Part shown: piece after piece, positions 14,957-23,726 of the stretch
How positions within the stretch are numbered: the stretch's first letter is position 1
Layout: every line of letters begins with the position of its first letter
From: JAVRLS01 sp031961205
GTDB lineage: Archaea > Thermoplasmatota > Thermoplasmata > Thermoplasmatales > Thermoplasmataceae
Direction: 5' to 3'
Length of the DNA: 29,382 bases
NCBI GenBank assembly: GCA_031961205.1
Contig: JAVRLS010000007.1
Coordinates: 1 to 29,382 of the forward strand
Notes under the pieces: generated by a model
Database searches by the model: none
Told to the model about the DNA's origin: nothing
What the model saw: the letters and a program-made list of their open reading frames with translations, nothing else
Translations under genes and position numbers: made by a program

Positions 14957-15970
14957 TCAGAAAGAATCGAGGCTTGACTGTGATGTTCCGGAATAATTTT
15001 TCATAAGGGTATCTACGTGCACCATTATGCGTTCAGCTGAGAAATCATGTTCCATGCACATGAAATTTTCAATGCATTTGGCGTCGGGGGGAGAAAACTT
15101 CAGATCAACATCGACATGCGGAGGATTCCTGAAAAGGTCGATTATGCTGTCCAGGTTCTCAATATCCTTCCCGATGGCTGTAAGCACAGCGTGTATTGTC
15201 CCGTGCTTCTTTATGAGCGACAGCGCTTTTTTTGCCCCGATTCCACGTATGCCATAATTAAAATCTGTTCCAGCGAGTATCCCGATGGATATCAGCTGAT
15301 CTCTTGATATGCCATTCGTCCTGAGTACCTCGTCAAGCGATACATATTCAGGGGAAACATTCCTGTATATGTTCTTTTTTGGAACCTTCCTCTTCCCGTA
15401 TATCGCGAAGTTCCTTATGACCTTTGGAGCGCCAAAAAGAAGACAGTCGTAGTCCTGTGATACAACGCCGTTGGCGGTTCCCGTTGCTGCCATATACGAT
15501 GCCTGGGCCTCTCCTTCCGAGGGGGCATCAACATACGGTACGCCCATACAGTCAAGAAGTTTCTTTGTATCATCAACGATCTGCGGTGTTATATAATTGA
15601 CTCTGGAGTAGTACTGCTTAAGATTTTCTTCGCCACGATCGATTGCATTTTCAAGATCTATCTTCGCCTTTTCTTTCAAAAGGGATCTTTCCCTGAGAGT
15701 CCTGTTCTTGAGCGGGCTGGGCTTTCCGTCAAAAACATATACCGGCCTTATCCCGTTTTCAATCAGGTTGACTGTGCGGTAAAATATTCCGTAAATATGC
15801 GATGTGACGTTTCCTTTCGAATCCATGAGGGGAGTTCCGTCATACTGCCTCACGTTGCTCAATAACTGGTACAGAATATTGTAGGAATCAATGGCTAACG
15901 TCATGTTTGCCTGATCCCTGAACGTGGTCTGGTGCCTTGGCACTATATCAGATATGTCCGTTCCCGTCAT
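14957..15970 (-). CDS. fen: Flap endonuclease 1 (FEN1)
   Basis: A 337-residue structure-specific nuclease that removes 5' flaps during Okazaki-fragment maturation and repair. Metal ligands are all present: D28 (AIDSYN), D81 (VFDGKP), E152 and E154 (SEGEAQASY), D173 and D175 (SQDYDCLLFG), D236 (AGTDFNYGIRGIGAKKAL, also the helix-hairpin-helix). The C-terminus QSSLDSF (331-337) is a PCNA-binding PIP box ending in one aromatic residue. The frame extends to a GTG at 15976, but ATG 15970 gives the usual N-terminus (TDISDIVPR). Translation is probably coupled: it overlaps the radB end by 23 bases, and GGGGGTGAT stands just before the ATG. Confidence 0.96.
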   Translation of the reverse strand: MTGTDISDIVPRHQTTFRDQANMTLAIDSYNILYQLLSNVRQYDGTPLMDSKGNVTSHIYGIFYRTVNLIENGIRPVYVFDGKPSPLKNRTLRERSLLKEKAKIDLENAIDRGEENLKQYYSRVNYITPQIVDDTKKLLDCMGVPYVDAPSEGEAQASYMAATGTANGVVSQDYDCLLFGAPKVIRNFAIYGKRKVPKKNIYRNVSPEYVSLDEVLRTNGISRDQLISIGILAGTDFNYGIRGIGAKKALSLIKKHGTIHAVLTAIGKDIENLDSIIDLFRNPPHVDVDLKFSPPDAKCIENFMCMEHDFSAERIMVHVDTLMKNYSGTSQSSLDSF

Positions 15971-16661
15971 TATCACCCCCGCATGATATGCCGGTATCGG
16001 TTATGGTGAATCCGGAACCTGATCCGTCTTTTATCGATCTGTGCTTCACAACAGTTATGTGCCTCATGCCATTCGATCCTTTTTCGATGCTGTATATAGC
16101 CTTCATCACGTGATTGACAACAAAGCCGCCAAAGGGCACAAATCCGCCATTCTCTATGTCCTGGTATATCTGATTAGTTATAATTACGGGAATCTTTCGC
16201 TTTGCTGCAATTGAGGATATCAGCGCAAGCTGTTTCTGGAGCTCCGATATCCTTGACTGCGTATCATCGCTCTTCTCAAGCCTGAAGAACTCTGTGAATG
16301 AATCTATAACAAGAAGCCCGTAATTCTCGTCTTTCTCGATCATTTTTGAGGCTTTCATGATCGCAACTTCCTGGTCATCAAGGGAAAATACCCTGTAAAG
16401 CTTGAATTTTCTCAGATCGGATGTGCATATGTTGAGGAAACGTTCCGATGAAAAACCCTCCGAATCAATATATATGACCTTTTTTCCTGCGCCCATCGCG
16501 GAACATGAGAATATCATTGACAGGTTTGTCTTTCCACTTCCTCCTTCGCCATAAAGTTCAGATATTATGCCGGCTTCGATTCCACCGCCCATAGCATTAT
16601 CTATACAGGCGACGCCACATTTTAACCTGGGAAGTATATCCTCCACTTTAACTTCTTCCAT
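15948..16661 (-). CDS. radB: DNA repair and recombination protein RadB
   Basis: A 237-residue RecA-superfamily paralogue that helps or regulates RadA in homologous recombination. It has a Walker A GEGGSGKT (38-45), a Walker B LLVID (116-120), and the core SELQKQLALISSIAAKRKIPV (138-159) with ITNQIY (161-166). It lacks the N-terminal helix-hairpin-helix domain of RadA, as expected for RadB. It is the first gene of an overlapping unit with fen. A TATA-like AATAATAAACC lies 20-34 nt upstream, facing the divergent pepQ promoter. Confidence 0.94.
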   Translation of the reverse strand: MEEVKVEDILPRLKCGVACIDNAMGGGIEAGIISELYGEGGSGKTNLSMIFSCSAMGAGKKVIYIDSEGFSSERFLNICTSDLRKFKLYRVFSLDDQEVAIMKASKMIEKDENYGLLVIDSFTEFFRLEKSDDTQSRISELQKQLALISSIAAKRKIPVIITNQIYQDIENGGFVPFGGFVVNHVMKAIYSIEKGSNGMRHITVVKHRSIKDGSGSGFTITDTGISCGGDNDGNGHI

Positions 16662-16759
16662 CCCTTTTGTATAATCTCTTGGTTTATTATTATTTTTATC
16701 GTATTTTCAAAATCCATCAATATTAAAAAGTGTTATATCCACTTCCAAGATTGTCATTC

Positions 16760-17842
16760 ATGGATTATACACGTATTTTCGACTATGCAAGGGAGGTTAA
16801 CACCATCCTGATATACAACGACGGTGAGGAGAACAGGGATACTGCCTTCACGTATATAGCTGGAAGCACAAAGGGGATATTTGAGGGATCGGCCCTTATT
16901 GCAGACAAGAAGAAGGTAACGATCGTAACCTCAGTTCTGGAGGAGCAGGCCGCCAGATTGACAGGGTATAACGTTAAAATATTCCACAATTCGGCGGAGT
17001 TTCAGAGTATATTGCGTGATTTGCTCTCTGACGTTAACGTTATAGGCATAAATTACTCTGCACTGACTCTTTCATCGTACAAGATGATGCTGCGTATAAT
17101 ACCTGACAAGGAATTTATCGATGTTTCCGCAAGCCTTCAGGAATCCAGGAGAATAAAGTTTCCGGAGGAGATATCAAAGCTGAAGGAAGCTGCAAAGATC
17201 GGCAGCGAGATAATTCCGGACGTGATAGACTTCATGAAAGAGGGGATCACGGAATATGAAATAGCATCGAGAATGGTATATCTCATGATGAAGAATGGTG
17301 CATCAGGGCCATCGTTCGATACAATAGTTGCATTCGGAAAGAATGCGTCGCTTCCGCATTATTCTCCGGGAAATGCAAAGCTCAAGCGCGGAGACTTTGT
17401 ACTCATGGACTATGGGGCAAAATATGATGGATACTGCTCGGACATAACGAGAACTGTCGTCTTTGGAAAGGCGTCCGATGAACAGAAGGAGATGTATAAC
17501 ACGGTGAAGAAGGCGCAGCATGATTCCATGGCCGCAATAAAGGAAAACGTCAACGGGAAGGATATTGATGCCATAGCAAGAAACATAATAGATTCCACCA
17601 AATACAAGGGGAGGTTCATACATTCCCTGGGGCACGGAATAGGCCTTGAAGTTCACGATCATCCTGCGCTTTCCCCTTCGTTCGACTTTCCATTGAAGGA
17701 AAACATGACCATAACGGTCGAGCCCGGGATATACGTTCCGGATTTCGGTGGAGTCAGGATCGAGGATGACGTGATAGTAAAGAAGGACGGCTTCGAGAAG
17801 ATTACCACTGCGCCCACGTACGATCTTATAGAAGTGTCATGA
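16760..17842 (+). CDS. pepQ: Xaa-Pro dipeptidase (M24 family)
   Basis: A 360-residue creatinase-fold metallopeptidase that splits dipeptides with C-terminal proline. The N-terminal domain (1 to about 125) precedes the catalytic pita-bread domain. The five metal ligands are present: D217 (LMDYGAKYDG), D228 (CSDITR), H292 (LGHGIGLEVHDHP), E321 (VEPGIYVP) and E335 (VRIEDDV). H200 in LPHYSP is the usual substrate-side histidine. The frame opens at 16730, but ATG 16760 gives the normal start, and GTTATATCC about 21-29 nt upstream suits a leaderless mRNA. Its last 4 bases (ATGA) overlap priL. Confidence 0.92.
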   Translation: MDYTRIFDYAREVNTILIYNDGEENRDTAFTYIAGSTKGIFEGSALIADKKKVTIVTSVLEEQAARLTGYNVKIFHNSAEFQSILRDLLSDVNVIGINYSALTLSSYKMMLRIIPDKEFIDVSASLQESRRIKFPEEISKLKEAAKIGSEIIPDVIDFMKEGITEYEIASRMVYLMMKNGASGPSFDTIVAFGKNASLPHYSPGNAKLKRGDFVLMDYGAKYDGYCSDITRTVVFGKASDEQKEMYNTVKKAQHDSMAAIKENVNGKDIDAIARNIIDSTKYKGRFIHSLGHGIGLEVHDHPALSPSFDFPLKENMTITVEPGIYVPDFGGVRIEDDVIVKKDGFEKITTAPTYDLIEVS

Positions 17843-18804
17843 TATTCCCGGACGAAAAGGCATGCCTTGACAGGAAGAACATCGATCGAATACTGAACGA
17901 TCGCACTACTAAAGGCATAAACGAAAGATCGTCAGCCAGGGACTCCATACTGGCGGCAATTGACGGGGCGGATAGCTTTAGTGAAATAGGCCCCGATTCA
18001 TTTATTTTTTCTTTGTGGCTTCTTTCAGCCATAAATGAAAATATCATAACGGCAAGATCGATCATACTGCAGAGATCGGTCCTGGAAGAATCACTGAACA
18101 AGCGCGATAATGAGGAAATAGCAGAATATGCAGAAAAAATCAACCTGCCGGTCTCATATTCAGATGACATATTCCGCATCCGGATGCCTGAATTCCTGAA
18201 ATACACCGCAAGGGTAAGCGGAAACAAATACAGGCTCGTATACCAGCCGCTTAACAATGGAATAGTATCATGCAAAAAGGATGTTTTTATAAAGATCGTC
18301 AGGGAAGCTTTCGTTCAGAGCGCTTTTAACATAGTGGATAAAATTAATCCTGAAGAGGCTGCATCAGTACTTTCAGGTTACGCCGGCGAAATCAGTAGCC
18401 TGAGGGATCATTACAAGAAAAGATCAAGGGAATCCGACATTTCATCCGTGATCGATGCAAGATATTTTCCGCCATGCATCAAGGCTTTCATAACACAGCT
18501 CAGGGACGGAATAAACCTGCCCCACATGGCCAGGCTGGCCCTGGCAAGCTTCATGCACAAGGTAGGATCGTCCGACGAAGACATCGCGAAGCTCTTTGTG
18601 AACGCGCCGGACTACGATGAAAACATAACGATATACCAGGTAAGGCATATTTCAGGCGAGATATCAGGGATCGAATATTCTCCTCCAAAATGCGATACTC
18701 TCCGTTCGAACCACCTGTGCTATATGGACGATGACAGGCTGTGTAACCAGGAATGGATGAAGCATCCGCTGACCTATTACGAGATAAAAAGGAAAAAGAA
18801 GTAA
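17839..18804 (+). CDS. priL: DNA primase large subunit PriL
   Basis: The 321-residue regulatory subunit of the archaeal primase, which helps PriS begin RNA primers. The C-terminal iron-sulfur domain carries four cysteines at 213 (YFPPC), 285 (SPPKC), 294 (NHLC) and 302 (RLCNQ), expected to hold a 4Fe-4S cluster. Between them is the typical INLPHMARLALASFMHKVG (225-243) and APDYDENITIYQVRHI (256-271). The N-terminal half is divergent and helical. It is coupled to pepQ by an ATGA overlap and shares its promoter. The catalytic subunit PriS is not in the window. Confidence 0.94.
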   Translation: MIFPDEKACLDRKNIDRILNDRTTKGINERSSARDSILAAIDGADSFSEIGPDSFIFSLWLLSAINENIITARSIILQRSVLEESLNKRDNEEIAEYAEKINLPVSYSDDIFRIRMPEFLKYTARVSGNKYRLVYQPLNNGIVSCKKDVFIKIVREAFVQSAFNIVDKINPEEAASVLSGYAGEISSLRDHYKKRSRESDISSVIDARYFPPCIKAFITQLRDGINLPHMARLALASFMHKVGSSDEDIAKLFVNAPDYDENITIYQVRHISGEISGIEYSPPKCDTLRSNHLCYMDDDRLCNQEWMKHPLTYYEIKRKKK

Positions 18805-18806
18805 TT

Positions 18807-19058
18807 TTACAGTTTTCTCTCTATAAGCTTTAAAATTGTGCCCTTGTGGAGATTGCTATCAAGAATGTATATCCTTGTCTTTTCCCAGGTAATCCTCGGA
18901 TATGTGCAGCTCTTAACCTCATATTTTATGTCTGCGTCATTGAGGATCTTTACCAGCTTCTCTTCTGAAAAACGGGCAAGAGTTTTCTTTGAAAGTTTTC
19001 TTCCCTTTGATCTGGGAATATCCTTGTTAAAATATTGAAGGTACAGCGAGCATCTCAT
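18807..19058 (-). CDS. srp19: Signal recognition particle 19 kDa protein
   Basis: An 83-residue SRP19, which binds helices 6 and 8 of 7S RNA and prepares it for SRP54. The N-terminal signature YFNKDIPRSKGRKLSKKTLA (9-28) is typical, followed by LVKILNDADIKYEVKSCTYP (35-54). It is somewhat shorter than most homologues. It follows rps8e with an ATGA overlap and ends 2 bases from the convergent priL stop. It has no promoter of its own that I can see. Confidence 0.92.
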   Translation of the reverse strand: MRCSLYLQYFNKDIPRSKGRKLSKKTLARFSEEKLVKILNDADIKYEVKSCTYPRITWEKTRIYILDSNLHKGTILKLIERKL

Positions 19059-19447
19059 TGCTTTGCCTTCATCAGGATCGCATTAACAACCCCATCCTGC
19101 CCCGGGCGGGACGTTATCCTTGCCTCGCCTATTTCGGTGGATATGATTGTTCCCCTGTTCATGATATTCCTCTGGACATAATGGCTGTTTGCCGGATTTT
19201 CCTTTACAGTTATGATTTTGACACTTTTTATCTTTTTCTCTACGGGATCGTAAACATTCGCATTTTTAGTTGTGAAAAGAACTACCTTGGTATTTCCACC
19301 CATGCCACGCAGGACTTTTCTTTCCGATTTTTCGGCGAGTCTTGTGAGCGTTGGCTCTCTTCCAAGCTCAAATCTTCTTTTCTTCCTTGATGACCTTAAC
19401 GTTCCGCCACTTGGCTTCTCATGTCCTCTTCCTTGAAATATAGTCAT
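19055..19447 (-). CDS. rps8e: 30S ribosomal protein S8e (eS8)
   Basis: A 130-residue archaeal eS8. Recognisable parts are FQGRGHEKPSGGTLRSSRKK (4-23), RRFELGREPT (24-33), VLRGMGGNTKVVLFTTKNAN (45-64) and NPANSHYVQRNIMNRGTII (83-101). GGTGGT just upstream (19450-19456) is the Shine-Dalgarno site, similar to that of rps2. It is the first gene of a unit with srp19. Confidence 0.96.
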   Translation of the reverse strand: MTIFQGRGHEKPSGGTLRSSRKKRRFELGREPTLTRLAEKSERKVLRGMGGNTKVVLFTTKNANVYDPVEKKIKSVKIITVKENPANSHYVQRNIMNRGTIISTEIGEARITSRPGQDGVVNAILMKAKQ

Positions 19448-19634
19448 TTAACCACCACATCAATTCTCCTGTCTTATTAACCATTAAAGCAGGTTTGATC
19501 GGATCTCTTGAATCCTACAATTGATAACCTGAAATTGCATAAATTATATAAATATTTAGCTAACGCTGGCGGTCCTGATATTTAAAAACGGGAATGCAAA
19601 ACAGGATTCATCATTAAAAATGGCAGGCTATGCC

Positions 19635-20297
19635 CTAATTTCCATCTTCTATTATCAGGGCGGACTTCCTCTGCACAAGTATCTGGGCCAGATCATAAGG
19701 CGCGTAGAGAATGTCGTTTTTCTTCAGGACATAGTTTCTTGAGGGTTGTGCTATTGGAGGCAGATCCTCAAGCACCATGATGAAAACATCGCTTTTTGTA
19801 ATTTTCTTTTCCTTTTCTTCCTGTATATTTTCCTCCGGCAGGGGAGCGGTTTCAGTTTCCTTTTCAATGTCTTCAGCTGGTGCCGTTGCCGGGGCCTCCT
19901 CTTTTTCAATTTCCTTCTTGGAGGACAGGAGCAGGGAAAACTCATCGCTTATTATGTTGTGGATGTTCTCTATAAATTCCCTTTCTTCCTGGGTGAGAAC
20001 AGAAAGCACATCACTGTCAATGTCGTATATTGCCTTGGAAATTATCTTTTCGAATCTCCTCTGAAGAAAGCTCTTCATGTCGTTTCTTATGGTTGAAATC
20101 AGGCTGTTCCTGGCCATATAGTTTGTTATATCCATGTTCTTGAGGTATCCGTCAGCTTCATTTTGCAGCGTAAATATTGCTTCTTTTATATTTTTGTAGA
20201 AAGCCGGATCTATCTCCTTTATCTTCCTGGAACGCGATTCGGCGTAAAGGGCTGTCTTCAGGTCCGATATTACTTTATCTATTTCCGCTGCATTCAA
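19635..20297 (-). CDS. gins51: GINS complex subunit Gins51
   Basis: A 220-residue GINS subunit of the CMG-like replicative helicase. The helical A domain lies at about 1-125 (KIKEIDPAFYKNIKEAIFTL, 25-44). It is followed by an acidic, proline- and alanine-containing linker (about 127-165) and the small beta B domain at the C-terminus (VFIMVLEDLPPIAQPSRNYV, then KKNDILYAPYDLAQILVQRK). The A-before-B order marks Gins51. In Thermoplasma-type archaea this subunit alone forms a homotetramer. It starts with TTG at 20297, supported by GGAGAGGT about 8 nt upstream. Confidence 0.88.
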   Translation of the reverse strand: MNAAEIDKVISDLKTALYAESRSRKIKEIDPAFYKNIKEAIFTLQNEADGYLKNMDITNYMARNSLISTIRNDMKSFLQRRFEKIISKAIYDIDSDVLSVLTQEEREFIENIHNIISDEFSLLLSSKKEIEKEEAPATAPAEDIEKETETAPLPEENIQEEKEKKITKSDVFIMVLEDLPPIAQPSRNYVLKKNDILYAPYDLAQILVQRKSALIIEDGN

Positions 20298-20305
20298 TCA
20301 GATCG

Positions 20306-20313
20306 ACCTCTCC
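20306..20313 (-). promoter_or_regulatory. Shine-Dalgarno site deciding the TTG start of gins51
   Basis: GGAGAGGT on the minus strand, 8 nt before the TTG at 20297. No in-frame ATG is near. Confidence 0.55.
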
Positions 20314-20472
20314 AACATATAAGAAGTGTATGTCAATTAGCATAAAAATATAGTTTCACCTTAAATTCTCGTACCCGAAAAAAGGTACGGATCTTTATCA
20401 GCTGCAATGCGAATGTTGAAGTTATTTTTACGATTAATTCAGATCCGATATTGAAATTATTAAGAAAACGAC

Positions 20473-22194
20473 TTAAATGAACCTGAACACAAGCAAGGAT
20501 GCAGCCACTGAAGCAGGTAATGTGTACATGGCAGTGAACTTTGCAGTGCGAAGTGACGAGAAAACGGAGGATATTAGATTCTGGAAATTATTCTTTTCAC
20601 CCATTTTCACGGTTGCTTCCTCGGTGGACATCCCCACCATCACCGATTCGACGTCACCTTTTGCCTTCAGTACGGTGTTTGCAATGCTTTCTGCTATGCT
20701 ATTAAGATCGCCTGCGGCTCCAAATGGATAAACATCAAGGACTCCAGCGTTGACATAGTGATTATCAGTCGTATAAATTTCAATTCCGGAAACGATGCCC
20801 CTGACCTTTTCCTTCACTTTCTCTATCAGATCTGTGGTAATGTTATTGGAATCAGTTAGCACTATGGCATCGAATCTTTCAGCCGTCTGTATTACCAGGG
20901 CCTGTATTCCTGAGGGCCCAAGGCCGGGCAAATCATCGATTAACTTTGAGTAGCCTATTTTTGCCTTATACTTTGATTCATTGTTATTGAACTCCCTCTC
21001 AAAGCTCTTGATGGTAGCCGAACAGTTCCTGAGTTCCGGCGCCTTCTTTGTGAAATTATTTTGTGCGTCAATAACAGCAAAATCCCTTGCTCCGGATTTC
21101 TTCATATGTGAAATTATTTTAAGTCCCTCATCAAGCGAGACATCATCGAACGGGGTTTTTTCAGGCACAAGTGCGCCGAAGCCATAATCACCGAACTTCT
21201 GAAGGAAAATTACATATTTGCCAGATATAACTTTCTTTGGCCTTGAAACAGTATCAGCGTACTCTGCCTTATCGATGGCTATACGTACTGCAGAAGCTAT
21301 ACTGTCAATATCCGAATCGCCTCTGCAGTTATTGTCATTGCTCGTTGTGCTGTGGAAAACCATCAGATCACCGATATCGGCGAGCCTGTCCTGAAGCCTC
21401 TGGGGAAGATTGCTGCTTCCCAGTGTTCCGAAGGGTCCCGGATGTATATACGGGATAACAAGCGCAACCTTTCTTTTGCCACCAGTGGCTTTAATGTCGA
21501 TTACTTTCACAGGGATGCTTCTTTCAACTCTGTAAATGTGATCAAAGAATCTCTTGATGGACGGATTTGTTTCAAGCCTCTTGTTGGAATTGAGGAAGAA
21601 TTCAAGTATCTTGGATGGAGACGTTTTATATTTCTTTACAAATTTCTTTGTAGAGTTTCTTATCAGGTAATACGCGGCCATGGCGTATATGAGGGATGAT
21701 ATTATGAATGGAACGACCAGCCTGTAATCATTCGTATATATGAAAAGGAAGAATATCAGGGCGGAATAAACGTAGTTCATTGAGGGTATAACCTCCTTGA
21801 AGCTATCATTGGGGTAGAAAACGTAGAATATCAGGAACCTGAGCATCGTGGTTGAGGAAATGGATACAAGCATCGATATTTCCACGTCCCTGAAAGCGTT
21901 GAAGCCTATCAGTATCCAGAAGAAAACCGACCAGATAACGAGCGAGACAAAATTCAGGTAGACGCTTCTTCTGAGTGGAAACGTTATTTTGCTTATCCTG
22001 GAGAAAAGCATATCAAAAAGAATCGCAAGAAGGTATATGGCTACAACAGCTATAATTGCATACTCCAGGTTTCTTAAAATAAGGTAATCTACATAAACTA
22101 TCAGTGCAATTGGCAATATAAAATACCTGGCCTTTACCGATCTCCTGACAAAACCGGTTAAATCTTCAAATCCCTTATTTTTATTTTCGTCCAA
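20473..22194 (-). CDS. DUF2070 membrane protein
   Basis: A 573-residue archaeal membrane protein (COG3356/DUF2070). About six transmembrane helices lie in residues 22-178. A large soluble domain follows (about 185-545) and a last hydrophobic stretch (about 552-573). The soluble part has the family motif IPYIHPGPFGTLGSSNLPQR (247-266, H251), FHSTTSNDNNCRGDSD (280-295, H281) and TDNHYVNAGVLDVYPFGAAG near 470-490. These conserved His, Asp and Asn residues look like a metal site, so a hydrolase is possible, but no function is established to my knowledge. It starts with TTG at 22194. No ATG fits, and AGAAAAATAGAAAT about 20-35 nt upstream could be the TATA box. Confidence 0.85.
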   Translation of the reverse strand: MDENKNKGFEDLTGFVRRSVKARYFILPIALIVYVDYLILRNLEYAIIAVVAIYLLAILFDMLFSRISKITFPLRRSVYLNFVSLVIWSVFFWILIGFNAFRDVEISMLVSISSTTMLRFLIFYVFYPNDSFKEVIPSMNYVYSALIFFLFIYTNDYRLVVPFIISSLIYAMAAYYLIRNSTKKFVKKYKTSPSKILEFFLNSNKRLETNPSIKRFFDHIYRVERSIPVKVIDIKATGGKRKVALVIPYIHPGPFGTLGSSNLPQRLQDRLADIGDLMVFHSTTSNDNNCRGDSDIDSIASAVRIAIDKAEYADTVSRPKKVISGKYVIFLQKFGDYGFGALVPEKTPFDDVSLDEGLKIISHMKKSGARDFAVIDAQNNFTKKAPELRNCSATIKSFEREFNNNESKYKAKIGYSKLIDDLPGLGPSGIQALVIQTAERFDAIVLTDSNNITTDLIEKVKEKVRGIVSGIEIYTTDNHYVNAGVLDVYPFGAAGDLNSIAESIANTVLKAKGDVESVMVGMSTEEATVKMGEKNNFQNLISSVFSSLRTAKFTAMYTLPASVAASLLVFRFI

Positions 22195-22395
22195 TGATGT
22201 TATAGTGCGAGCCCCTATTTCTATTTTTCTTTGACCGGCTCTGTTTCACGGATATTATGCTCATAAAAGAATAAAAATGTAAATGATCAAATGCGGATAA
22301 ACGATAGAATCGCACATGAAATCGATGCAATAAGCGGGTTAGTTTTTAAAAGTTGACATCATCCAAGCTGGCAATGAAATGCGGAAAGGCGAATC

Positions 22396-23547
22396 TCAGG
22401 ATTTGTTTTTGGATTTCAGGTAATTCCGGTGAGAAGTCGCTATATGTGATTTCTCATTCCCGTTTATGGTTTGTTCATAAATGGAAAGTAAGCTGTCGAT
22501 ATGGCTTTCAACACTGTACTTTTTGACGGCCAGGGATCTCGCCTCCTCACGCATTCCGGCGTAGAGATCCTCATTGTAATAAACTTCCATTATCTTTTTC
22601 CTGACCATGCCGACATTTTCGAAATTGATATATGTAATTGAAATTGTATCCTCCTTCACGGGAAATTTATTGGAGACGAATACAGGCAGGCCGCAGGACA
22701 GGGATTCGAATACGGATAAACCGAACGTATCGGCCTTGGCGGGATATATGAAGAGCCAGGATTCTCTCAGCTTTTCCATCTTTTCGCTTTCCGATACATA
22801 TCCGCTCACCACTACATTACCCAGTTTTCTGTTCTTCACAATCTTTCTTATATTTTCAAGCTCTGGGCCTATTCCGCACAGCTCGAAGGATACAGGATCA
22901 TCCTTCATCTCCTCTGCAAGGCTGATTATATCGTAGATACCCTTATCAACCGTCATCCTTCCTATGAAAAGGATCTTCCTGTTTCCTGTTTTTTCCGGTG
23001 GTGTATACTTTTCAGTATCTATGAACAGGGGCAGTATCTTTATGTTCCTGACTCCGTATTTGCTGAGCAGATCACGGGCATCAGAACTTGGCACAAGAAC
23101 GATGTCCGCTTTTTTATAGATAAAAATGCTGTATTTCCACGCAATGGAAAATATAAGATTTTTTAACGGCATTTTTATTGAATTCTGCATATTTGTGAAA
23201 TCAGTATGGAATGTGGCTATAACAGGAACGTTCATGCGCTTCGCAGCCATATAACCAATGGAGCTCATAAAAAAAGTGTTGTGTATATGTATGATGTCAG
23301 GCTTCACTTCCAGAACCTTCCTGTATAACGAAAAGGGGAATATATTGACGGGCATCCTGTACTGATCATACGGGGGAAAAGGCACCGTTCTCGGTATAAT
23401 AACATTTTTCTCACCGGCATCCCCCGTAAGGGAAAAAACTGAAACATCTATACCTCTCTTTTCAAGTTCTTCCTTTACTTCCTTTAGATAAGTCGATACA
23501 CCATCAGGAGTCGGATAGTATGTATCAGTGAAGTATGATATGTTCAA
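22396..23547 (-). CDS. Family 4 glycosyltransferase
   Basis: A 383-residue retaining GT-B glycosyltransferase. The acceptor domain starts ISYFTDTYYPTPDGVSTYL (3-21) and has IIHIHNTFF (85-93) and TFHTDF (112-117). The donor domain has ILFIGRMTVDKGI (192-204), the ELCGIGPEL loop (222-230) and DTFGLSVFESLSCGLPVF (273-290) with E281 in the nucleotide-sugar site. Homologues make mannosylated or glucosylated lipids; the product here is not predictable. It starts with TTG at 23547, giving the standard N-terminus. The lysine- and serine-rich tail is probably disordered. Confidence 0.9.
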   Translation of the reverse strand: MNISYFTDTYYPTPDGVSTYLKEVKEELEKRGIDVSVFSLTGDAGEKNVIIPRTVPFPPYDQYRMPVNIFPFSLYRKVLEVKPDIIHIHNTFFMSSIGYMAAKRMNVPVIATFHTDFTNMQNSIKMPLKNLIFSIAWKYSIFIYKKADIVLVPSSDARDLLSKYGVRNIKILPLFIDTEKYTPPEKTGNRKILFIGRMTVDKGIYDIISLAEEMKDDPVSFELCGIGPELENIRKIVKNRKLGNVVVSGYVSESEKMEKLRESWLFIYPAKADTFGLSVFESLSCGLPVFVSNKFPVKEDTISITYINFENVGMVRKKIMEVYYNEDLYAGMREEARSLAVKKYSVESHIDSLLSIYEQTINGNEKSHIATSHRNYLKSKNKS

Positions 23548-23726
23548 GTTCCTGCCTTAATGGATAATACACCTGAAAGATTAAATTTTTTCTCTTTCAT
23601 ATTTTAAATTGGCAATTCGTGCAGAAAGTGTTTGCAATTCAGGATGCACATGAAAATGCCGGTACCTGCTTAAATGAATTTCACTGAAATTTCCAGTTCA
23701 GTTGCACGTTCCATAAGACGACGGCA

